From contig JALSPX010000223.1 of assembly GCA_026985755.1 (NCBI GenBank), positions 1 to 8,297 on the forward strand: DNA of 8,297 nucleotides, in the 5' to 3' direction. The notes under the pieces are model-generated. The model was not told where the DNA came from, ran no database searches, and worked only from the letters and a program-made list of their open reading frames with translations. Both the position numbers and the translations under genes were made by a program. Of this stretch, positions 1 through 5,712 are shown in pieces. The stretch comes from Sulfurovum sp. (lineage in GTDB: Bacteria; Campylobacterota; Campylobacteria; Campylobacterales; Sulfurovaceae). Numbering within the stretch: the first letter of the stretch is position 1; each line of letters opens with the position of its first letter.

Positions 1-105
1 ACACTCTTTAGTCTCTGTTTTTTCACACAAATCATCATAGACCTCAAAAGTATGTGTTGCATGCGAAAAAGAAAAGAGCATAAGTGTAGTGAGTAAAAGT
101 TTCAT
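1..105 (-). CDS. Partial secreted protein, N-terminus only
   Basis: This open frame runs off the left edge, so only the first 35 residues are visible. They begin MKLLLTTLMLFSFSHA, a typical Sec signal peptide: a Lys after Met, a hydrophobic core and a small residue before a likely cleavage site after Ala16. The mature part starts THTFEVYDDLC and has two cysteines (Cys27, Cys35), which fits a periplasmic protein, but the family cannot be named. An in-frame ATG lies two codons upstream at 111-109. I prefer the ATG at 105 because the GGAG at 118-115 sits 9 bases from it but only 3 from the upstream one. The gene follows the DUF445 gene on the same strand after a 96-bp gap, so it may have its own promoter or be read through from the operon. 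Confidence 0.75.
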   Translation of the reverse strand, partial: MKLLLTTLMLFSFSHATHTFEVYDDLCEKTETKEC

Positions 106-157
106 GAGCATAATCTCCAGTAATGTATATGAATGCAGGAAGTTTACAATTTAACCA

Positions 158-184
158 TTAATCAGCTGTTAATATATTCTTAAT
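158..184 (-). promoter_or_regulatory. Three helically phased TTAAT boxes, possible regulator site
   Basis: TTAAT (plus strand) occurs at 158-162, 169-173 and 180-184, exactly 11 bp apart. The two boxes at 169-190 are 11-bp units matching at 9 of 11 positions. Positions 157-173 also form a near-palindrome, ATTAA and TTAAT around CAGCTG. The site lies 53-79 bases upstream of the secreted-protein start. Direct repeats spaced one helical turn apart are typical of OmpR/PhoB-type response regulators; assigning this one is inference. No convincing -10 was found: TATATT (176-171) overlaps the repeats and TATACA (129-124) would leave a leader of about 12 bases. In such AT-rich DNA the pattern could be chance. 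Confidence 0.3.
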
Positions 185-201
185 ATTTACTGAAATTTAA
201 G

Positions 202-906
202 TTAAATAACACAAGAGGAAAGAAGCCCAATAAGTCCACCAAAAACACCTCCCCACACAACCAGCCAACCCAAATGCTCTTTAATCAATTCTTGCACTAA
301 TACTTTAACCATCTGTGGTGTAAGTTCATCTAAACGTTTCGTAATAAGTGTTTCAACAGACGCTATCATGTCTTCAGAGAGGGCTGAGTGTTGTATATGG
401 TGGTCTAGCTGTGCTTTAAAAGTATCGGAAGATACGATGCTTGAGACGGCTGACTTTAACTTACGTCCAAAAGGTTCACGCAAGCCCTCTAGCGCTTCTT
501 CTCCCCCAAACATCTGTATGGCTCCACCAAACTTAGACTCCATCACCGTCTTAGATAAAGCATCAAACGCAGGCGAAAAGTCTGCACTTTCTACCAAAGG
601 AGCTAAGTCTATTTTCTGTTCTTCTTGCGCGAAAAATTTACCTAGCTGTTCTTTGGTAAAAAACTGTTTCATAATCATGGTACGTATGGAGGCTTTAAAG
701 GTCTCAAAGTTCTTCTCTATCACCCCCGAACCATACAAAAACGGCACACGCTCAAAAAGCATATGGATAGCCAACTGATTGGTAATCGCTCCAGAGAGTG
801 CAAAGAGCCCTGTCAAAAACAGTGCTTGTCTATATGCTTCGGGAAGCAAGAAAGAACCAACTATCAAGAGTATTGAAACACTATCAGTAATAAATGATTT
901 AGACAT
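202..906 (-). CDS. DUF445 family membrane protein
   Basis: The 234-residue protein has the DUF445 (YheB/YjiN-like) layout. Two hydrophobic N-terminal segments (about 8-21 and 27-43) run into the signature GAITNQLAIHMLF (39-51) and the following VPFLYGSGVI. A long, mostly helical, charged middle (about 65-205) leads to a glycine-rich C-terminal membrane segment (about 212-231, GGVFGGLIGLL). The function of the family is unknown; its members are thought to be inner-membrane anchored with a large soluble helical domain. The start overlaps the end of the HAD phosphatase gene by 8 bases, and an AAAAAGG lies 10 bases upstream inside that gene, so translation is probably coupled. It is the last gene of the psd operon. 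I saw no intrinsic terminator after it. Confidence 0.88.
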   Translation of the reverse strand: MSKSFITDSVSILLIVGSFLLPEAYRQALFLTGLFALSGAITNQLAIHMLFERVPFLYGSGVIEKNFETFKASIRTMIMKQFFTKEQLGKFFAQEEQKIDLAPLVESADFSPAFDALSKTVMESKFGGAIQMFGGEEALEGLREPFGRKLKSAVSSIVSSDTFKAQLDHHIQHSALSEDMIASVETLITKRLDELTPQMVKVLVQELIKEHLGWLVVWGGVFGGLIGLLSSCVI

Positions 907-1522
907 CGATAAGCAACCTTTTTAATGCATTTACAGATTTTATGGCATTGGTATGTTCTGTAAAACCCCAATCAACCATAATATAAGGAATCCCTGCCCT
1001 CTTGCTTGCTTCTTCATCCCGTGGGCCGTCACCTATAAATAAGCTATGTTCTTTGTTGTGATTCAATGCATCAAGAAGTTTATATAACATATCAGGATGG
1101 GGTTTGCCATTTGGTACGTCATCATAACATGCAATACCATCAAATAATTCATATATTTTTAAATGCGTGAGTGATTCTATGGTAGAGCTTCTATAAGCAT
1201 TGGTAGCAACTGCCAATAGATTCCCTTGCTCTTTGAGGGATATAAGCATCTCATGAATACCCTCATAAAGTTCTAGTTCTGTATCATGATTTTTGGTATA
1301 ATACTCTGCAAACCACTTTTCATGATCTGCATCAAACACTTTAGCATGGTAAAATTTTTCTGCAGGGTTAATGCTAGGGTCATTAACTAGTCTAAGTATA
1401 TGCTCAGATTGCATAGGTTCAAAACCTAGATTTTTACGTACATAATTGATAGCATTGGCTATCGTGATAGAAGAATTTACCAATGTACCATCCATGTCAA
1501 AGATGATAAGCTTTTGGCTCAT
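899..1522 (-). CDS. HAD-superfamily phosphatase, phosphoglycolate phosphatase-like
   Basis: The 207-residue cytosolic hydrolase has all four HAD motifs: motif I DMDGTLVNS with nucleophile Asp9 and acid/base Asp11, motif II with Thr107 in AVATNA, motif III Lys140 in NGKPHPDM, and motif IV GDGPRDE with Asp165 and Asp169. A helical C1-type cap lies between motifs I and II (about 18-90), as in the Gph/PGMB-like subfamily. It should remove phosphate from a small phosphorylated metabolite through a phospho-aspartate intermediate with Mg2+. The substrate cannot be read from sequence; phosphoglycolate is only the usual default. The start ATG overlaps the TGA of the upstream Cache-domain gene as ATGA (1522-1519), so the two are translationally coupled. 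Its 3' end overlaps the DUF445 gene by 8 bases. Confidence 0.92.
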   Translation of the reverse strand: MSQKLIIFDMDGTLVNSSITIANAINYVRKNLGFEPMQSEHILRLVNDPSINPAEKFYHAKVFDADHEKWFAEYYTKNHDTELELYEGIHEMLISLKEQGNLLAVATNAYRSSTIESLTHLKIYELFDGIACYDDVPNGKPHPDMLYKLLDALNHNKEHSLFIGDGPRDEEASKRAGIPYIMVDWGFTEHTNAIKSVNALKRLLIDV

Positions 1523-2436
1523 TGTTTACGCTCCGGGTTTCGCTGATTGACCTTTAGATAAATAGAAAGTGCGATAATCAAGACCGATATACCACCCAAC
1601 AAATAAACAGAATAGAGCAACTTTCCCGTATCTGTCAATGCAAACTTAAAGACAAGCATCATCGTCTCAATAGAGAGTGCAATAATAATAGAACCCAAAA
1701 AGCGTACCATCGTATGGTGACTCTCATCATTGCTGTTTTTACGTTTGTCTTTACCTAACACTTCCTCCTCAAATATTGCTTTTACCAAATCAACAATTGC
1801 CAATGCAAGCGTAAGCAAAATTGTAGACTTAAATATCTGATTAATATCAATGCTCGATAAATCCATACCAAAATGTAAAAAACTACCCATTCCCTTGATA
1901 AACAGAAGTATAGCTACACCAAAAAGTGCTATAGAAAAAAGGGTATATACCCATTTACTCATCATACCAAAAGTAGAATCCACAGAAGAGGGGTCAATCA
2001 TTTTGAGGATATTTTTAAGAGAGATATCCACACAAATAATAAATAAAAGTTCACCTTTTTCATCATAAATAGGGAATGTTGCAGTTACTACCAACTCATT
2101 ACTTATGAGTGAAGGATAAGGGTCGGTTAATATACATCTGTGCTCTTTGAGTGTTTTATAGTAATAGGCTCTATCACGCTTATCAGAACCTTTTCCTCTA
2201 GCATTTAATTTTTGATTATCAGAAATACAATCTGTTATTTGTATACCATTTTTATCAAGTACATAGATGACTTCACTCTGGGGAATAGTACGCTTAAGGG
2301 TATGTAGTTTCTTTAAAACGTAATCTATGCTTCCCTCTTGCATACTTTGTGAAATATTTCGACTAAGTATATAACACAAGTAAGCTCTTGCCTTTGTGCG
2401 TATCTGTGCATATTCTTGTATTTCTTTTATTTGCAT
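1519..2436 (-). CDS. Cache/PDC-like sensor domain protein with four C-terminal membrane helices
   Basis: The 305-residue protein of unknown function has two parts. Residues 1-150 are soluble and look like a Cache/PDC sensor fold: the strand VIYVLDKNGIQIT (56-68), a YYYKTLKEH segment (91-99), TDPYPSLISNELVVTATFPIY (104-124, shown here only as the region of the family pattern) and GELLFIICVDIS (128-139). The second part has four hydrophobic segments, about 161-181, 203-222, 245-267 and 273-294, with a charged loop (223-244) between the second and third. No kinase, GGDEF or methyl-accepting domain follows. There is no hydrophobic helix before the Cache part. I recall similar proteins annotated 'PDC sensor domain-containing' in Campylobacterota. 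The membrane part faintly resembles PsiE-like proteins, which is a weak inference. The start is well set: GAAGGAG lies 5 bases upstream. It begins 12 bases after psd and overlaps the HAD gene as ATGA. Confidence 0.75.
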   Translation of the reverse strand: MQIKEIQEYAQIRTKARAYLCYILSRNISQSMQEGSIDYVLKKLHTLKRTIPQSEVIYVLDKNGIQITDCISDNQKLNARGKGSDKRDRAYYYKTLKEHRCILTDPYPSLISNELVVTATFPIYDEKGELLFIICVDISLKNILKMIDPSSVDSTFGMMSKWVYTLFSIALFGVAILLFIKGMGSFLHFGMDLSSIDINQIFKSTILLTLALAIVDLVKAIFEEEVLGKDKRKNSNDESHHTMVRFLGSIIIALSIETMMLVFKFALTDTGKLLYSVYLLGGISVLIIALSIYLKVNQRNPERKQ

Positions 2437-2448
2437 ATTTTCTCCTTC

Positions 2449-3264
2449 TTACAGTACTTTACCCAAAATATCTCCAAAAGATACCTTTTGATTGATAGCC
2501 ACTTCTGGTAAAATACTTCCTTTTTGTGAAAATGTCAAGAGCGTAGAACCCATTTCAAACCATCCGAACAATGCACCTCTTTCTATAGTTAGGTTTTCAT
2601 AGGTATAGTGTTTTGGTGCGCGTATCTCAGAGTTCGTGCGAATACTCTCCTCAAAGGTAAGTACCATCTTCCCCACATTAAGTGCACCCACCAAAACTAA
2701 AACTTGTGCTTTTCCTTTTTCATCTTCACATTCGATAATGACACGCTCATTTTCTATAAATAGATCTGGCATATTACGCAATAACGGGAAATTTACAGGA
2801 TAGAGTTTTCCAGGAATGTGTGTAAGACTTAATACCTTCAACGTCATAGGCATGTGATAGCGGTGGTAATCTTTTGGTGAGAGGTAAAAGTTTATAAACT
2901 CACCCCCTTCTACTTTTTTGCTCAATCCTGAATGAGATTCGCCAAAAAGTCTGTCTATATCATATGACATTCCTTTTATTTGGTATGCCCTGCCTTCTGT
3001 AATTGTCCCTGCATCTGTAATCAATGCATCTACACCTGAGATAAGTACTGACTTCTCTTTAGGTAACGGGGGAGGTGTTTCAAAGGCTCTAGTAAAAAGC
3101 TTGTTAAGTGTGGGATACGCACTGGGTTCTTTAAAGGATGACATATCCAAACCCATAAGTTTTACATAACTTTTATTAATAAAATGTTGAATACTTGGAG
3201 CAAATGCTTTAGATGCGAATTTACCAAAAATATTGGATATCACGGATGTAAAATGTTTAGACAT
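2449..3264 (-). CDS. psd: Phosphatidylserine decarboxylase proenzyme
   Basis: This enzyme converts phosphatidylserine to phosphatidylethanolamine, the last step of PE synthesis, at the inner membrane. The 271-residue sequence carries the family landmarks: Asp79 in SGVDA, the YLSPKDYHRYHMP motif (127-139) with His134 and His137, and the self-cleavage motif MGST (238-241; LGST in E. coli). Cleavage between Gly239 and Ser240 would give the beta chain and a small alpha chain whose N-terminal Ser becomes the pyruvoyl group. Asp79, His137 and Ser240 correspond to the E. coli catalytic triad. The length suits the shorter bacterial Psd forms. The ATG at 3264 has AGGA 9 bases upstream. It is the first gene of the leftward operon, so the Cache protein, HAD phosphatase and DUF445 protein are probably co-expressed with it. 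Confidence 0.97.
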   Translation of the reverse strand: MSKHFTSVISNIFGKFASKAFAPSIQHFINKSYVKLMGLDMSSFKEPSAYPTLNKLFTRAFETPPPLPKEKSVLISGVDALITDAGTITEGRAYQIKGMSYDIDRLFGESHSGLSKKVEGGEFINFYLSPKDYHRYHMPMTLKVLSLTHIPGKLYPVNFPLLRNMPDLFIENERVIIECEDEKGKAQVLVLVGALNVGKMVLTFEESIRTNSEIRAPKHYTYENLTIERGALFGWFEMGSTLLTFSQKGSILPEVAINQKVSFGDILGKVL

Positions 3265-3290
3265 ACTTCATTTTCCTGCGTTAAAATTAT

Positions 3291-3318
3291 TTGTATTATA
3301 TCAGAAATAGGATATTAT
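3291..3318 (+). promoter_or_regulatory. Candidate promoter of the exonuclease gene
   Basis: TTGTAT (3291-3296) and TATTAT (3313-3318, 5 of 6 to consensus) are separated by 16 bases. A start near 3325 leaves a leader of about 22 bases that includes the GAGG at 3333-3336. Its -35 overlaps the -10 of the divergent psd promoter, so the two probably compete for RNA polymerase. Confidence 0.45.
3295..3303 (-). promoter_or_regulatory. Extended -10 promoter of the psd operon
   Basis: Read on the minus strand, 3303-3295 is TGATATAAT, a perfect extended -10 box (TGnTATAAT). Transcription would start near 3288, giving a leader of about 24 bases that contains the psd Shine-Dalgarno AGGA. No good -35 is visible at the expected position (about 3318-3323), which is common for the vegetative sigma factor of Campylobacterota. 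Confidence 0.7.
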
Positions 3319-3346
3319 CTTTTAACACATAAGAGGAAAAGCGATT

Positions 3347-4084
3347 ATGGCAAAATATATACTATTTGACACGGAAACAACAGGCAACCAAGAAAATGAC
3401 CGTATTATCCAAATTGGTGCAATGATTGTACACTCTAGGGATGAGGTGGATGTTTATAACGAATTATGTAGTAGCGAAGTACCCATTAGTATAGAGGCGA
3501 TGGAAGTACACAATATCACCCCTGATGTCATAGAAAACCAACCACCTTACCATGAACTTGACTTCACTAAGAAACTAGAAGCCTATAACCAAGAAGATAA
3601 CTACCTCATCGCACATAATATAAACTTTGATTTATCCATGTTAGAAAAAGAGGGATTTGACAATCACTATACCCTTATCGATACCTTGCGTTGTGCCAAA
3701 CACCTCTTAAGCGACAGTCCATACCATAGATTACAATACTTACGCTACTCTATGGAACTTTATAAAGAGGAAGGAGCAGAAGCTGCCAAACATAACATTA
3801 CTATAAAAGCACATGATGCAATAGGGGATGTACTGGTGATGAAACTTTTGCTTTCAAGGCTTGTTCTCTTAGCCAAAGAGCAATTTCCTGGAGAAAATCC
3901 TATGCATACTTTGACAAAACTGACACAAACACCTGTCCTGATAAAAACATTTAATTTTGGTAAATATAAAGGCAAAGAAATAACAGAAGTTGTCGATGAA
4001 GATAGAGGGTATCTGCAATGGATGCAAAAAAATATAGATTTAGATGAAGATATGGCATTTACACTTGACTATTATTTGGGGTAA
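3347..4084 (+). CDS. DEDDh 3'-5' exonuclease (DnaQ-like) with DUF3820-like C-terminus
   Basis: The N-terminal 170 residues form a DnaQ-type exonuclease with all DEDDh residues: Asp8 and Glu10 in FDTETTG (Exo I), Asp95 in AHNINFD (Exo II), and His156 and Asp161 in AHDAIGD (Exo III). It should remove nucleotides from the 3' end of DNA or RNA with two divalent metals. Residues about 202-227 (FNFGKYKGKEI, then GYLQWMQKN) match the DUF3820-like 'FGKYKGK...YLxW' pattern, a short add-on of unknown role. It may be a DNA polymerase III epsilon-like proofreader or a stand-alone repair or RNA exonuclease; sequence alone does not decide, and no polymerase gene is nearby. The ATG at 3347 has GAGG 10 bases upstream. 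The gene is divergent from psd and ends 56 bases before the GluRS-like gene, which has its own -10. Confidence 0.9.
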   Translation: MAKYILFDTETTGNQENDRIIQIGAMIVHSRDEVDVYNELCSSEVPISIEAMEVHNITPDVIENQPPYHELDFTKKLEAYNQEDNYLIAHNINFDLSMLEKEGFDNHYTLIDTLRCAKHLLSDSPYHRLQYLRYSMELYKEEGAEAAKHNITIKAHDAIGDVLVMKLLLSRLVLLAKEQFPGENPMHTLTKLTQTPVLIKTFNFGKYKGKEITEVVDEDRGYLQWMQKNIDLDEDMAFTLDYYLG

Positions 4085-4101
4085 TTTTCAGCAAAATACC
4101 C

Positions 4102-4107
4102 TATAAT
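4102..4107 (+). promoter_or_regulatory. -10 box of the GluRS-like/yggT/slt operon
   Basis: A perfect TATAAT lies in the 56-bp gap after the exonuclease gene. A start near 4114 gives a leader of about 27 bases containing GGAG (4130-4133), 7 bases before the ATG. No clear -35 is seen. Confidence 0.6.
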
Positions 4108-4140
4108 ACCATCAATATTTAACAATTTTGGAGACATTCA

Positions 4141-5439
4141 ATGCTAAGATTTGCCCCATCACCTACGGGTGATATGCACATAGATAGCCTACGTGTAGCC
4201 ATTATTAACTATCTTGTTGCAAAACAGCAAAAACAAAATTTTCTTATTCGCATCGATGATACAGACAAAGAGAATACAATAGAGGGTAAAGATACCCAAA
4301 TCATGCAAATTTTAGAGAAATTTGCACTGCTTCATGATTCTGTCTTTCATCAAAGTGAACATCTACATATGCACCAAACAATGGCCATTAGACTCTTAGA
4401 ACAAGACAAAGCCTTTGTTTGCACCTGTACACAAGAAACAATAGAAGCAGAAAAAAGTGTTGCTATCGCCAACAATACGAGCTATCATTATTCAGGAAAA
4501 TGTGAAAACAAAGACAAAGCAGAACACTTCAAACTCAAACAATCAGGCAAACCTTTTGTACTGCGTATTAAAAAACCAAAACACAATATCATCTATGATG
4601 ATATCATCAAAGAGACTATCACCGTCACCCCTGATACTATAGATGCCTTTGTTATCTTAAATGCAGATGGTACACCTACATCTAACTTTGCCTCTGCGTG
4701 TGATGATATCCTCTCTGGTGTGAGTACCATCATTCAAAATGAAAAATCTCTCTTAGATACCGCAAAACAGATACATATTCAAAAACAGTTAGGTTATGAT
4801 ACTAAAGTAGACTATGCTCACTTACCTTCTCTATTCCATAGCAAAGATAAAGATATCGATGAAACCTCAATCAAATCCTTGTTTGAACAAGGATTCATTC
4901 CTGATGCAATCATCAACTATCTCATATTCATAAGTAATCCTCATGCACCCAAAAAAATATTTACCCTTCCTGAAGCTATAAAATGGTTTAAGCTAGAAGA
5001 TGTACCCAATACGCATATCAAATTTGATATGGATTTACTACGTTTGCTTAATAAAAAACATCTCGAAAATATGGATGACAAAGAAATCTCTTCTTTATTT
5101 GGTTTCGCTGATGCAGAGGTAGGAAAATTGGCCAAACTCTATTTAAGTGAAGCAAGTACCATCAATGAACTTGCTCTTAAAATACGTCCTATCTTTGCAC
5201 CAAAAGTCTACAAAGGAGAGTGGGGAAAAGAGATAAAACTCATAAAAGAGATTATTGCCGATGCCCCAATGATACAGGGGTATGATAATTTCAAAAGCTA
5301 CATTATCCAAAAGTCAGGACTTGATGAAAATAACATTATGACTCCTTTACGTATTTTACTGACAGGTACGCAATATGGTCCTGAACTTTCGGATATTTAC
5401 CCACTCATTAAATCATATATAACGGAGATTGCCTCATGA
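4141..5439 (+). CDS. Glutamyl-tRNA synthetase-like protein with degraded catalytic motifs
   Basis: The 432-residue protein is collinear with the Campylobacterota class I GluRS family: RFAPSPTG (3-10), IRIDDTD (36-42), CDD (187-189), YAHLP (225-229) and a C-terminal anticodon-binding region with PLR, LTG and GPELSDIYPLIK (402-424). GluRS attaches Glu to tRNA using ATP, but here the active site is largely changed. HIGH is HIDS (13-16). The KMSKS loop is about five residues shorter than in relatives I remember and reads SKDKD (234-238). The Glu-contacting Tyr is Ser181, the Arg of the RGE/RAE motif is Gln199, and the Glu of IEDTD is Asp39. Cys94, Cys96 and Cys121 keep the spacing of the E. coli zinc site, with Asn for its last ligand. 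There is no stop or frameshift. It was named gltX-like only by homology. A working GluRS should exist elsewhere in the genome. It heads an operon with yggT and slt. Confidence 0.9.
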   Translation: MLRFAPSPTGDMHIDSLRVAIINYLVAKQQKQNFLIRIDDTDKENTIEGKDTQIMQILEKFALLHDSVFHQSEHLHMHQTMAIRLLEQDKAFVCTCTQETIEAEKSVAIANNTSYHYSGKCENKDKAEHFKLKQSGKPFVLRIKKPKHNIIYDDIIKETITVTPDTIDAFVILNADGTPTSNFASACDDILSGVSTIIQNEKSLLDTAKQIHIQKQLGYDTKVDYAHLPSLFHSKDKDIDETSIKSLFEQGFIPDAIINYLIFISNPHAPKKIFTLPEAIKWFKLEDVPNTHIKFDMDLLRLLNKKHLENMDDKEISSLFGFADAEVGKLAKLYLSEASTINELALKIRPIFAPKVYKGEWGKEIKLIKEIIADAPMIQGYDNFKSYIIQKSGLDENNIMTPLRILLTGTQYGPELSDIYPLIKSYITEIAS

Positions 5440-5711
5440 ATGCTTTACTTTATGCCCTCGTACAAACCCTACACACAGTGATAAACCTGTATATCTGGAT
5501 TATTATTATCTCTGCATTACTTAGTTTTGTAAGACCTGACCCTTATAATCCAATCGTGCAAGTTTTACATAGATTGACTGAACCTGTACTTCACTTTATT
5601 AGACAAAAACTCCCTTTTGTACTCTTTTCAGGTATTGACCTCTCTCCCCTTGTTGCTATATTAGGACTTCAGCTACTGGATAATTTTATGACAAGAGCAT
5701 TGTTAGGATAA
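5436..5711 (+). CDS. YggT family membrane protein
   Basis: The 91-residue integral membrane protein has two hydrophobic segments (about 12-31 and 67-87). The conserved YggT linker lies between them: SFVRPDPYNPIVQVLHRLTEP (30-50, given as a region) followed by the short VLHFIRQKLP stretch. The family is found across bacteria and plastids; roles in osmotic stress, cell division and membrane protein organisation have been suggested, and none can be assigned here. The start overlaps the stop of the GluRS-like gene as ATGA, so it is translationally coupled to it, and the lytic transglycosylase gene begins one base after its stop. I recall the same order, a small membrane protein between gltX and slt, in C. 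jejuni. Confidence 0.9.
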   Translation: MNALLYALVQTLHTVINLYIWIIIISALLSFVRPDPYNPIVQVLHRLTEPVLHFIRQKLPFVLFSGIDLSPLVAILGLQLLDNFMTRALLG

Positions 5712-5712
5712 C

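Noticed and set aside
157..173. Hairpin around CAGCTG as an intrinsic terminator for the DUF445 operon
   Set aside because: The stem is short and AT-rich with no following T-run on the relevant strand; it reads better as a protein-binding palindrome or as chance.
368..778. A 136-codon open frame on the plus strand
   Set aside because: It lies wholly antisense to the well-supported DUF445 gene, and its cysteine- and serine-rich translation shows no family features.
4826..4866. A local frameshift or sequencing error hiding the KMSKS motif of the GluRS-like gene
   Set aside because: Conserved residues on both sides (YAHLP and SIKSLFEQGF) are in the same frame. The other two forward frames across this stretch do not encode a KMSKR-like loop, and one contains a stop. 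The HIGH, Tyr and Arg changes lie elsewhere, so one error cannot explain them.
4141..5439. Glutamyl-queuosine tRNA(Asp) synthetase (GluQ-RS)
   Set aside because: GluQ-RS lacks the C-terminal anticodon-binding half, which is present here, and it keeps the ATP-binding signatures.
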